The notes beneath the pieces are model-generated. The model did not search any database. It saw only the letters and a list, made by a program, of their open reading frames with translations, and was not told the DNA's origin. Shown in pieces: positions 1-5,758 of a stretch of DNA of 7,533 nucleotides. Source of the DNA: Candidatus Thorarchaeota archaeon (GTDB lineage: Archaea; Asgardarchaeota; Thorarchaeia; Thorarchaeales; Thorarchaeaceae). A program made the translations under genes and the position numbers. Position 1 is the first letter of the stretch, and the number at the start of each line of letters is the position of its first letter. The stretch covers positions 1 to 7,533 of the forward strand of contig JAEORI010000249.1 in assembly GCA_016840965.1 (NCBI GenBank), written 5' to 3'.

Positions 1-840
1 CAGCATCTCGAAGAAGCATATAATATCGCAAATCAGTCGGGAACTCCATTTCACACTGCCCAAGCGCTTACTGAAATGGGTTGGGTTTCTGTCATACTAG
101 GAGAGTATGACCTTGCAATAGCATTCTATGATGAAGCCCGAACACTCTCTGCATCTTTGGATGAGGTCAGTGATCGTCACGCAGTGACTCTCTCGCATAT
201 CTGCTCTGACCTGAATGACGCGCAGCAAGCACTTGATTGGGCGCAGTGGGCTCTGGAATGGCATATGAATCAGGGGTCCGAAGGCGATACTTGGACTCAC
301 TCAGCTATGGCACGAGCGCTCACATTGCTTGGTCGATTAGATGAAGCTGCAATACATCTTGATACATCGAGAGAAATGGCGTTCAGAAGTGGCCAAGAGC
401 GAGAAATTGCCTTCTTCTATCTTGTATCAGGTCTTCATGAAATATTTTCAGGAGAACCCGCAAGCGCGATTGAAACTCTCAGGAGTGCTTTGGAAATTTG
501 CGAACGTACGAAAACTCAAGAATTCATGAATAGGGTATTGTTAGCCTTGGTACGTGGAGAGACTGAATTATTCAAACAAAGTGGTGGCGATCACACCAAT
601 GATACATCTGGCCAATGGATGACGTACCTAGAAGACATCGCACGCTCCAAAAAACTCCCAGGGATTCTTATTCAACATGCACTTTTGAAAGCCGACTTCC
701 TTTTGGCACAAGGAAAAACCAGCGAAGCTCGAAATACACTGATTCACGCTCTTAGCATCCATGAATCACCTGGAGTTATATCATTACAAAAGCAGGTATT
801 AGCAAGAATCAGAGAGATTGATACAGAAACAAACATCTAG
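1..840 (+). CDS. TPR-repeat protein, 5' end cut off by the window edge
   Basis: The reading frame is open from base 1 to the TAG at 838-840, so the gene begins upstream and at least 279 residues are visible. The ATG at 76 is internal, because the codons before it read as good TPR sequence (AQALTEMGW). Counting from the edge, helix-turn-helix units of TPR type are seen at about residues 21-52 (ALTEMGWVSVILGEYDLAIA), 100-128 (ARALTLLGRLDEAAIHL), 134-167 (SGLHEIFSGEPASAIETL) and 223-254 (ADFLLAQGKTSEARNTL). Each shows the family's small-residue and aromatic spacing. There is no signal peptide or membrane segment in the visible part, so it is probably cytosolic. TPR arrays are protein-binding scaffolds. 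Any enzymatic or DNA-binding domain would lie in the missing N-terminal part, as in MalT-like or kinase-TPR proteins, so the specific role cannot be given. The C-terminus (REIDTETNI) ends right after the last repeat. Confidence 0.9.
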   Translation, partial: QHLEEAYNIANQSGTPFHTAQALTEMGWVSVILGEYDLAIAFYDEARTLSASLDEVSDRHAVTLSHICSDLNDAQQALDWAQWALEWHMNQGSEGDTWTHSAMARALTLLGRLDEAAIHLDTSREMAFRSGQEREIAFFYLVSGLHEIFSGEPASAIETLRSALEICERTKTQEFMNRVLLALVRGETELFKQSGGDHTNDTSGQWMTYLEDIARSKKLPGILIQHALLKADFLLAQGKTSEARNTLIHALSIHESPGVISLQKQVLARIREIDTETNI

Positions 841-879
841 ATTCTTTCAAATCAAGAACTTTGTTCATACGACGAATTT

Positions 880-896
880 CAGGCAAGTCTTGCCTG
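880..896. repeat. 17-nt palindrome (8-bp arms, 1-nt centre) in the intergenic gap
   Basis: The arms CAGGCAAG and CTTGCCTG are perfect inverted copies around a single T. As RNA this would fold as a 7-bp stem with a 3-nt loop. It lies 40 nt after the TPR stop and about 42 nt upstream of the TATA-like box of the next gene. No T-run follows, so an intrinsic terminator is not strongly indicated. A dimeric-regulator operator or an mRNA 3'-end hairpin are the alternatives. Confidence 0.5.
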
Positions 897-937
897 TACT
901 ACTCAATGCGGGGAAGAACTCTCCTCTTTCATTGTTG

Positions 938-948
938 CCTTATATGTT
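938..948 (+). promoter_or_regulatory. TATA-like promoter element for the 112-aa gene
   Basis: The CCTTATATGTT stretch resembles an archaeal TATA box. Its centre (about 943) predicts transcription from about 968-970, which leaves a short leader holding the ribosome binding site at 972-976. The spacing fits the archaeal rule of 25-27 nt from box to start. Seen by eye only. Confidence 0.45.
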
Positions 949-971
949 CACAACAAAGAATATCATGACAC

Positions 972-976
972 GGAGG
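972..976 (+). promoter_or_regulatory. Shine-Dalgarno site that selects the TTG start at 986
   Basis: GGAGG lies 9 nt before the TTG at 986. The nearby ATG at 982 is only 5 nt away and opens a frame of 23 codons that leads nowhere. The codon just before the TTG is TGA in the same frame, so translation cannot start further upstream. Confidence 0.6.
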
Positions 977-985
977 CTCGAATGA

Positions 986-1324
986 TTGAGCAAAGTAAAG
1001 AGCACGCTTGCGTTTGGAAAAGACTGGAGAGAGATGTTGAATTACATGGCTGAATCTGAGTGTCTTGTTGATGTATACCTTTGTGCCAGCGCCTATGGAC
1101 ACTCAGATGATAGAAACAATATTGTCGCTGAAACCCATGGAGTTAGAATCATCTATGTTGGCGAAGATTACTTCATTGTTGGTCCAAGACGCCCGGTTCA
1201 CTCTAGTGTCATCCCAATGGGATGGATATCAATGATACGAATCCGCAATGATGAAGATGCCGACCTGATTAGTCTGGTAGACGATGATGATGATGATCTA
1301 GAAACTTTGAATGATTTTAAATAA
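986..1324 (+). CDS. Small protein of unknown function with predicted beta-rich core and poly-Asp tail
   Basis: I do not recognise this 112-residue protein. It begins at TTG, preceded in frame by a stop and supported by GGAGG; the next in-frame ATG (1036) would cut off the first 16 residues. Residues about 14-25 look like a short helix (WREMLNYMAESE). Alternating hydrophobic stretches that look like beta strands follow at 27-34 (LVDVYLCA), 45-49, 53-58 (VRIIYV), 61-66 (DYFIVG) and 74-86 (SVIPMGWISMIRI). A helix followed by about five strands, the last reading VIPMGWISMIRI, is reminiscent of Sm/Hfq or SH3-type small barrels. That is inference from pattern, not a match. Residues 89-110 are strongly acidic, with six consecutive Asp at 99-104 encoded by GAC plus five GAT. 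There is no signal peptide, so it is probably cytosolic. It is convergent with the Nudix gene (7 nt between stops). Confidence 0.75.
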   Translation: MSKVKSTLAFGKDWREMLNYMAESECLVDVYLCASAYGHSDDRNNIVAETHGVRIIYVGEDYFIVGPRRPVHSSVIPMGWISMIRIRNDEDADLISLVDDDDDDLETLNDFK

Positions 1325-1331
1325 TTTCTGA

Positions 1332-1766
1332 CTACTGAAACATGAAGTCGTTTGAGAGGTGTTGCTTCAGCTGGATTATTCTGTCAAACAACTGGTGAAA
1401 ATGGTTCATGGTCGGTTCTTTCAAAATCTCTTCTATCGATGCCCATTTGAACTTATTATGCTCAATACCTAATTTGATGTCTCCGTTAATATACCTGCAC
1501 CAATATGAGATGTATATCATTGGAAACTCTTTCCCTCCTCTATAGAAGAAGCCCGTTTCAATTGGCAAAATGATCTCTGTTTTAAGACCTGTTTCTTCGA
1601 ATATCTCTCGGAGAATTCCGTCATCAGGACTCTCTTCTTCTTCGAGTCTACCTGTGATAATTTCCCATGCATTAGGAGCAAAATCTTTCGAATCACTCCT
1701 TCTAAGAATCAGGAATTTTCCATCCTTCTCAACTGCAGCACCCATTCCAATGTACATCTTCTTCAT
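1332..1766 (-). CDS. Nudix hydrolase (NUDIX-domain pyrophosphohydrolase)
   Basis: Nudix enzymes cleave a nucleoside diphosphate linked to another group X, using Mg2+ or Mn2+. Many clear oxidised or signalling nucleotides in the cytosol. The Nudix box is complete: with Met at 1766 as residue 1 it reads G39-x5-E45-x7-R53-E54-I55-x-E57-E58-x-G60-L61, so the metal-binding glutamates are all present. The preceding strand (GAAVEKDGKFLILRRS) and the APNAWEIITGRLEEEE loop are typical. At 144 aa it is a single-domain enzyme of normal size. The substrate cannot be told; the WEIITGRLE wording departs from the WefPGGKvE of MutT-type enzymes. An in-frame TTG at 1784 would add six residues (MPDVET), but neither start has a strong ribosome site. 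I chose the ATG because the fold begins immediately after it. It is divergent from the membrane protein at 1847. Confidence 0.93.
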   Translation of the reverse strand: MKKMYIGMGAAVEKDGKFLILRRSDSKDFAPNAWEIITGRLEEEESPDDGILREIFEETGLKTEIILPIETGFFYRGGKEFPMIYISYWCRYINGDIKLGIEHNKFKWASIEEILKEPTMNHFHQLFDRIIQLKQHLSNDFMFQ

Positions 1767-1805
1767 TGTTTCCACATCTGGCAAGAAATTTCATTACGTT
1801 ACTCA

Positions 1806-1813
1806 CATATATG
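1806..1813. promoter_or_regulatory. Self-complementary TATA-like box between divergent genes
   Basis: CATATATG reads the same on both strands. It lies 37 nt from the plus-strand ATG at 1847 and 43 nt from the minus-strand ATG at 1766, or 25 nt from the alternative TTG at 1784. It could serve as a TATA element in either direction. No other strong TATA-like stretch is visible in the 80-nt gap apart from GATTAATTTG at 1827-1836. Confidence 0.4.
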
Positions 1814-1846
1814 ATTCAACCGATTAGATTAATTTGGGAATGTACA

Positions 1847-2365
1847 ATGCCATTCACACCATACCATTTTGGTCCTGCATTATTGATTGGAGCACTTCTA
1901 TTCCCATTCATCGACTTTTCAACGGTGATGATTGCTAGTGTAATTTTAGATGTTGAACCTCTTTCAGTGATAATCTTTGACCTACAACTACCGCTACATG
2001 CTTTCTTCCATACATATGTAGGAGCAACAATTGTGGCTGTTGTTCTCTCAATTGGAATATACCCTTTCAGGAAATATCTCAACAGGTTTGTAGCCCTCTT
2101 CGGACTGAAGCAAGAGTCTTCGTTTCAGCATATCGTACCTGCCAGTTTTATCGGTACTTTCTCACACGTATTTCTTGACTCATTCCTCTATGTAGAGATG
2201 AATCCCTTTTTTCCCCTCCTTGGAAACCAATTCTTTGGCTTGCTGTCAAGTGAGCTTGTATATGATCTCTGTTTTTCTATGGGACTCATTGGATTGTTTA
2301 TCTATCTGCTCCGAGTCCTGCTAGGTTTCCGAGTTTCGAAGATCGAAGGTGACGCATTTGACTGA
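1847..2365 (+). CDS. Membrane-bound YdjM-like metal-dependent hydrolase family protein
   Basis: The protein has 172 residues and starts at the ATG at 1847. The frame stays open upstream to 1766, but that part overlaps the Nudix coding region and promoter, and MPFTPYHFGPALLIG is the typical family N-terminus. Hydrophobic segments lie at about 9-20, 26-45, 56-73, 97-113 and 139-160, giving a small polytopic membrane protein. Conserved polar residues of the family are visible: H7, the D35/E37 pair, H51 and H55 (HAFFH), and H107 with D111 (SHVFLD). They are arranged like the metal ligands of the YdjM/LexA-regulated membrane hydrolases. The family is usually annotated 'metal-dependent hydrolase' from sequence motifs; a substrate is not established to my knowledge. 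A weak GGGA (1836-1839) precedes the start. It is convergent with the PAS gene, with one base between the two stops. Confidence 0.8.
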   Translation: MPFTPYHFGPALLIGALLFPFIDFSTVMIASVILDVEPLSVIIFDLQLPLHAFFHTYVGATIVAVVLSIGIYPFRKYLNRFVALFGLKQESSFQHIVPASFIGTFSHVFLDSFLYVEMNPFFPLLGNQFFGLLSSELVYDLCFSMGLIGLFIYLLRVLLGFRVSKIEGDAFD

Positions 2366-2366
2366 T

Positions 2367-2798
2367 TTATGAGAAAGGGCTTCTTGGTGAACTTTCTCCT
2401 CTTCCATGTTCTGGCGGTGGTTTCCAGTCTTCTGTAATCTTTAGATATTCAGCTCTCTCAGTGGCATCATGTAGTTCCATTACCGTTGCCAAGTGATTTT
2501 CATCCCTGTCTCGAATTGCGTATATGTACTCATAGAAAATCCTGCCAATGAAATGCACCCAGCCCTCGTATTTTTCTAATTTTCCACTTTTCAACTCGTT
2601 AATCATTTTAAGTACGCCTGGTTCCGCGCGTTCAGGATGGCATCGCAATATGGATGAATTGACTCTGTCTTCGTCCTGTTGTAGTTGCTCAGCTACTTTT
2701 CTGTTGAATATTACAATCCTGTTCTCTTTATCTAACACGCAGATTCCAACATTGAGATTTTCAACAAGTAATCTTAATGCATCGAGTTTGAGCGACAT
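2367..2798 (-). CDS. Stand-alone PAS-domain sensor protein (PAS_10/DUF438-associated type)
   Basis: The predicted product has 143 residues, starting at the ATG at 2798. The frame can be extended to 2885, but the extra 29 residues show no PAS character and would run through the divergent promoter. Residues 1-30 (LRLLVENLNVGICVLDKENR) form the classic PAS N-terminus, followed by IVIFNRKVAEQL. The middle carries RCHPERAEPGVLKMINELKSG and then an IYAIRDRDENHLATVMELHD strand pair. This resembles the PAS domain that follows DUF438 in bacterial and archaeal proteins, where CHPP and 'lEvvqDit' motifs recur. PAS domains sense small ligands, redox state or cofactors, or mediate dimerisation. No kinase, HTH or cyclase output domain is attached, so it must act on a partner. 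The C-terminus (KPPPEHGRGESSPRSPFS) looks disordered. The ligand is unknown, and the start has no clear Shine-Dalgarno site. Confidence 0.82.
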   Translation of the reverse strand: MSLKLDALRLLVENLNVGICVLDKENRIVIFNRKVAEQLQQDEDRVNSSILRCHPERAEPGVLKMINELKSGKLEKYEGWVHFIGRIFYEYIYAIRDRDENHLATVMELHDATERAEYLKITEDWKPPPEHGRGESSPRSPFS

Positions 2799-2848
2799 AT
2801 CAAAAGCTAGCTGCAAACGGAATGAAAACCTTACCCATATTGAACACA

Positions 2849-2861
2849 TCTTATTTATTTT
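2849..2861 (+). promoter_or_regulatory. TATA-like box for an apparently leaderless methyltransferase gene
   Basis: TCTTATTTATTTT is centred about 29 nt before the ATG at 2884, which predicts transcription starting at or within a few bases of the ATG. No Shine-Dalgarno sequence precedes that ATG, consistent with a leaderless archaeal mRNA. The complementary strand of the same AT-rich patch is about 50 nt from the PAS start and might serve that gene as well. Confidence 0.45.
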
Positions 2862-2883
2862 TGAGAACAATCCTATCGAAAGC

Positions 2884-3600
2884 ATGAGCGATTTCTATTC
2901 GAGACTCGCGAGATACTATGACCAGATGTATGCACACATTGACTATAGAGGTGCTGCCGACCGACTTCATGAAATCATTCAGAAGCACAAACAATCAGTA
3001 GGAAATAGATTGCTGGATGTCGCCTGTGGCACTGGAACTCACATAACGCACCTCAAAGATAAGTATCAAGCAATGGGATTTGATATCAGTGAAGAAATGC
3101 TTGCTGTCGCGCGCGAGAAGTGTCCTAGTATCACCTTCATGCAAGGTAATATGGTTTCCATGGAACTCAATCAGACCTTCGATGCTATAATTTGCCTATT
3201 TGGATCCATCACGTATCTTACAACGGAAGACGAGCTTCGACTTACACTCCAAAGTTTTTCGAAACATATTGTTCCTGGGGGCGTTGTTATTATCGAACCT
3301 CTATTCACAGAAGAAACATATCGTGAAAAGGGAATGGGGCTTAATTGCTTAAACCTTCCTGATATCAAAATTGCCCGGAGTAATGTCAGCCGAAGAGAAG
3401 GAAATATTGTTTATCTCGATTTTCACTTTCTAATATCAACACGAGAACATGGTACGGAGCACTTTATCGATCCAAGTCCCTTGGGTGTATTCTCCTTGGA
3501 TACTTTCAAGAACCTCATGGAAGAGAATGGTTTCACAGTCAAGATAATTGAACCAGGTTTCGATAAGGAATTTCTTATTTTAGGTATCATGGATAAATGA
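2884..3600 (+). CDS. Class I SAM-dependent methyltransferase (small-molecule or sugar N-methyltransferase-like)
   Basis: The enzyme has 238 residues and a Rossmann-type methyltransferase fold. SAM-binding motif I is at 43-53 (LLDVACGTGTH). The acidic residue that holds the ribose is D68 in GFDIS, and a post-motif strand with FDAIICLFGSITYL is at 99-112. HIVPGGVVIIEP at 128-139 precedes the next strand. The N-terminus (FYSRLARYYDQMYAHIDY) and the late part (EHGTEHFIDPSPLGVFSLDTF, then a final strand DKEFLILGI) resemble the DesVI/TylM1 group of sugar amine N-methyltransferases and related small-molecule enzymes. The substrate cannot be assigned from sequence. The ATG at 2884 is chosen over an open extension to 2548, because the extension is antisense to the PAS gene and the methyltransferase alignment begins at MSDFYSRLA. 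msrA follows 56 nt downstream and could be co-transcribed. Confidence 0.88.
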   Translation: MSDFYSRLARYYDQMYAHIDYRGAADRLHEIIQKHKQSVGNRLLDVACGTGTHITHLKDKYQAMGFDISEEMLAVAREKCPSITFMQGNMVSMELNQTFDAIICLFGSITYLTTEDELRLTLQSFSKHIVPGGVVIIEPLFTEETYREKGMGLNCLNLPDIKIARSNVSRREGNIVYLDFHFLISTREHGTEHFIDPSPLGVFSLDTFKNLMEENGFTVKIIEPGFDKEFLILGIMDK

Positions 3601-3656
3601 TATCCATTCATTTCCTCTTTCCACTAATTGATTAGTGTCAAAGTGAAACGCAATCT

Positions 3657-4187
3657 ATGGAAACTGCAACATTAGGTTCTGGATGTTTCTGGTGTACAGA
3701 AGCTGTATTTCAACAACTGAAAGGTGTTTCATCCGTTGTATCTGGATACTCTGGCGGTCATGTCGATAATCCATCATATGAACAGGTATCCACTGGTCGA
3801 ACTGGACATGCTGAAGTATGCCAGATTCAATATGATCCCGATCAGATTTCGTATGAGTCCCTACTTGAGGTCTTCTTTAACACTCACGATCCAACCACCC
3901 TGAACCGTCAAGGTAATGATATTGGGACACAGTATCGGTCTGTAATCTTTTATCACTCAGAGAGGCAGAGAGAAACTGCTGAGAGAGTGAAATCGGACTT
4001 AGACAAGAGTAGGACTTGGAAGAACCCCATTGTAACAGAGATTGCTCCGTTTAAGAAATTCTTTCCAGCAGAAGACTACCATCAGAACTACTACCGGAAC
4101 AATCCCAATCAAGGATACTGCCGTGTTGTAATCGCACCAAAATTGTTCAAGTTCCAGAAGGTCTTCAAGTTGAAACTAAAAAGTTAG
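3657..4187 (+). CDS. msrA: Peptide methionine sulfoxide reductase MsrA
   Basis: MsrA reduces the S-epimer of methionine sulfoxide, free or in proteins, back to methionine in the cytosol, with electrons usually from thioredoxin. The 176-residue protein is a full single-domain MsrA. The signature [10 protein letters not shown] puts the catalytic cysteine at C10 with F11 and W12. The residues matching E. coli F52, E94, D129 and Y134 are F11, E53 (GHAEV), D88 (GNDIG) and Y93 (TQYRS), all at a constant offset of 41, so the active site is intact. C155 (NQGYC) is the likely resolving cysteine; C13 and C55 are extra. The C-terminal tail ([17 protein letters not shown]) is family-typical. No MsrB domain is fused or adjacent. 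The start is fixed by [12 protein letters not shown], the usual N-terminus. There is no obvious Shine-Dalgarno site or strong TATA element in the 56-nt gap before it. Confidence 0.97.
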   Translation: METATLGSGCFWCTEAVFQQLKGVSSVVSGYSGGHVDNPSYEQVSTGRTGHAEVCQIQYDPDQISYESLLEVFFNTHDPTTLNRQGNDIGTQYRSVIFYHSERQRETAERVKSDLDKSRTWKNPIVTEIAPFKKFFPAEDYHQNYYRNNPNQGYCRVVIAPKLFKFQKVFKLKLKS

Positions 4188-4193
4188 TTAAAT

Positions 4194-4201
4194 GTATATT
4201 T
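4194..4201 (+). promoter_or_regulatory. Weak TATA-like element upstream of the 268-aa gene
   Basis: GTATATTT lies just after the msrA stop. If used, transcription would begin near 4220 and give a leader of about 70 nt. A second AT-rich patch (AAAATAATACA, 4220-4230) is an alternative. Confidence 0.25.
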
Positions 4202-4263
4202 GAAGATAATATTCTGACTAAAATAATACAAGAATCGTTGATAACATACGGATTCGCTTTAGT

Positions 4264-4276
4264 ACTAGGAACTAGT
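4264..4276. repeat. Short inverted repeat just upstream of the 268-aa gene
   Basis: ACTAG and CTAGT flank GAA, ending 14 nt before the ATG at 4291. The arms are only 5 nt, so this may be chance. If real it could be an operator half-site pair or a small hairpin close to the ribosome entry region. Confidence 0.25.
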
Positions 4277-4290
4277 CAGGTTGGAAAACT

Positions 4291-5097
4291 ATGTCTGAAG
4301 GTGCGTCTTCTGAAGTATATGCTTTCTGCAATATATGCAAGGAGAACGTCCCTCTGGAGATTACAGAAACTGACATCGAGAAGGCAAAGACTGGACTCAT
4401 CTCAGTCATCTCGGTTCATGGCTCTCCCCAGCATGCAATTCTTGTCTACTTAGATATGAACCTCAAGGCGCGAGGAATTGAATATCCCTCCCTCGTCCAA
4501 GTCACCGATGGAGAATCACTCGAAAGCGAACATGCTACAGCCATCAAAGATGATATCACAGATTTGAGCACCATAATCAGTTCCTTTGGCGAAAAAAAAG
4601 AACTAGCAATCAAAACATTTGCACACATATCTGCACAGCTCATCGCTGGAAATACCCTCTATCTCATTCATAATAACAAAAGCATTGGAAGAGTTGTGAA
4701 GGATCAGATTGACTCTTTATTCATTGATGAAAAACCAGCATCATTTGTCATTACTTTTGACGATATTGACTATGTGACAGGTATGCGACCTACGATTTAC
4801 GACCTTCAATATGGATCTTTCATCTCGGAGGGTATTAAAATCGATACGTCTTATTTCGAGAAAATAATCAAAGATGCGCTTGATAGTCCTAACGGATTTA
4901 GTATGTTGAAGAACGACTATCATAAGTTGAAATATTCATACAGACGGCTCTGGGAATTTTTGACTGCCGGTCAAAGGGTGTACACACAGAAGAAATTAGC
5001 ATATCTGGTTTCTATCGACCTATCGCTTATTCCATTACTTCTCAGAATTGCTGAAAACGATGGAATCGATATCTCTTCCCGTGTGAAAGAATCTTGA
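4291..5097 (+). CDS. Uncharacterised 268-aa protein with possible N-terminal zinc site
   Basis: I do not recognise a named family. The start at 4291 is fixed by an in-frame TAG at 4273-4275 and is preceded by a purine-rich AGGTTGGAAAA. Residues 10-64 form a compact domain: C13-x2-C16, then ITETDIEKAKTG, then ISVHGSPQHAILVYLDMNLKARG with H43 and H48. C-x2-C...H-x4-H could bind zinc, although the sulfurs and imidazoles are far apart. Residues 85-145 are mostly helical (DDITDLSTIISSFG, then KTFAHISAQLIAGNTLYLIHN). Residues 149-196 alternate strand and helix (ASFVITFDDIDYVTG). The C-terminal third is helical (NDYHKLKYSYRRLWEFL). There is no signal peptide or transmembrane helix, so it is probably cytosolic. 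I have an impression that the 'VHG..QH..lvYlD...kaRG' wording recurs in uncharacterised Asgard archaeal proteins, but I cannot verify it. The gene ends in tandem stops TGA-TAA and converges on the next gene (20 nt gap). Confidence 0.8.
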   Translation: MSEGASSEVYAFCNICKENVPLEITETDIEKAKTGLISVISVHGSPQHAILVYLDMNLKARGIEYPSLVQVTDGESLESEHATAIKDDITDLSTIISSFGEKKELAIKTFAHISAQLIAGNTLYLIHNNKSIGRVVKDQIDSLFIDEKPASFVITFDDIDYVTGMRPTIYDLQYGSFISEGIKIDTSYFEKIIKDALDSPNGFSMLKNDYHKLKYSYRRLWEFLTAGQRVYTQKKLAYLVSIDLSLIPLLLRIAENDGIDISSRVKES

Positions 5098-5117
5098 TAA
5101 CACACGATGCTGAGGAA

Positions 5118-5546
5118 TCACTTCTTGTATAATCCAACTGTAAAGAGGAAACAATCAAACAAATTGGTGTTTATCTCAGTTAGGTATGTGAAAACAACCC
5201 GTACCAGAATTGGTCCATCGGAGAAGATTTCAACGATATTTGTTGAGTGCTCTGCATTGAAATTGTACCTTGCTGTTGTTGACCTGAATGAAGCCAATAG
5301 AACGTTACTTGTTGAAATCCATACACCATTTTGGTACATGAACCGTATCTCTGCAGTTCTATTACAAATCACAGTGACCCATGTGACTTTTGGACCACCG
5401 AAACCTGCTTCAACGTGGTATTTCTCGTTGGATATGTATTCAGAAGTGTCCGCGACTTCAACCACTTGTCTAATAGGAATCGAACTGAATATGGTTGCAA
5501 GAATAATCCCAATTATGAGATAATGTCCTATCGTAAGTTGTTTCAT
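5118..5546 (-). CDS. Small membrane-anchored or exported protein of unknown function
   Basis: The predicted product has 142 residues, with one strongly hydrophobic segment at about 7-24 (GHYLIIGIILATIFSS) preceded by a lysine. This is either a signal peptide or an N-in membrane anchor. The remainder (30-140) is rich in Val, Thr, Tyr and Asn and looks like a beta-sandwich type extracytoplasmic domain. It has two cysteines (C61, C132) able to form a disulfide and one N-x-T sequon (N62-R-T). A GGAG (complement of 5557-5560) lies 10 nt before the ATG. A TATA-like GATATAAC (complement of 5599-5606) lies a further 40 nt upstream. An ORF of nearly equal length lies opposite (5107-5523, plus). I prefer this strand because of the anchor, the ribosome site and the convergent arrangement. 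No family recognised. Confidence 0.65.
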   Translation of the reverse strand: MKQLTIGHYLIIGIILATIFSSIPIRQVVEVADTSEYISNEKYHVEAGFGGPKVTWVTVICNRTAEIRFMYQNGVWISTSNVLLASFRSTTARYNFNAEHSTNIVEIFSDGPILVRVVFTYLTEINTNLFDCFLFTVGLYKK

Positions 5547-5556
5547 CTTAGCTCGA

Positions 5557-5606
5557 CTCCATAGGACTTGACTTCTTTTGCATTATTTGTCTTTCATAGT
5601 TATATC
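5557..5606 (-). promoter_or_regulatory. Promoter and ribosome-binding region of the membrane-anchored protein gene
   Basis: On the minus strand a TATA-like GATATAAC (5606-5599) is followed about 40 nt later by GGAG (5560-5557), which is 10 nt before the ATG at 5546. The implied start of transcription is near 5578, giving a leader of about 30 nt. This order supports the minus strand as the coding one. Confidence 0.4.
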
Positions 5607-5610
5607 AACT

Positions 5611-5641
5611 CTTTGGATATTACCAAGGATGAATGATCATT
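5611..5641. repeat. Small inverted repeats in the divergent intergenic region
   Basis: CTTTGG-ATATTA-CCAAGG (5611-5628) can form a 6-bp stem with one U-G pair and a 6-nt loop. A few bases later AATGATCATT (5632-5641) is a perfect 10-nt palindrome. Both sit between the divergent promoters of the gene at 5118-5546 and the hydrolase at 5759, where an operator would be expected. Apart from these and the two promoters, I see nothing in the 212-nt gap. Confidence 0.3.
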
Positions 5642-5722
5642 GAAACAATAAACAGAAAATCAAGGAAACACTTCGATTTCTGTTGAAAATTCTTTTTGAA
5701 AAGATAGATAGGGTATGAGTGA

Positions 5723-5735
5723 ACAATTATATTCA
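5723..5735 (+). promoter_or_regulatory. TATA-like box for an apparently leaderless alpha/beta hydrolase gene
   Basis: CAATTATATTCAA is centred about 29 nt before the ATG at 5759, the same spacing as for the methyltransferase at 2884. No Shine-Dalgarno sequence precedes the ATG. This fits transcription starting at or next to the start codon. Confidence 0.5.
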
Positions 5736-5758
5736 AAATTAGTTTGTAGTGACGAATC

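Noticed and set aside
982..1053. ATG at 982 as the start of the small-protein gene
   Set aside because: It is out of frame with the 112-aa protein and meets a stop after 23 codons.
1283..1297. GAT x5 microsatellite
   Set aside because: It simply encodes the Asp run of the acidic tail, so it is described with that gene and not as a separate repeat element.
1766..1846. Upstream extension of the membrane protein frame
   Set aside because: It overlaps the Nudix start and the TATA-like box; the family N-terminus begins at MPFTPYHF (1847).
2548..2883. N-terminal extension of the methyltransferase frame
   Set aside because: It lies antisense to the PAS coding region, has Ser/Leu-rich shadow composition, and the methyltransferase family alignment begins at 2884.
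2799..2885. N-terminal extension of the PAS gene to an upstream start
   Set aside because: The extra 29 residues are not PAS-like and would cover the divergent promoter region.
4238..4453. Plus-strand 71-aa ORF overlapping the start of the 268-aa gene
   Set aside because: Its composition is that of an out-of-frame shadow, and it is covered by a longer, better-formed gene.
5107..5523. Plus-strand 138-aa ORF opposite the membrane-anchored protein
   Set aside because: It has no ribosome site or TATA element, begins only 9 nt after the previous gene's stop, and lacks a recognisable domain. Kept as a test in the findings.
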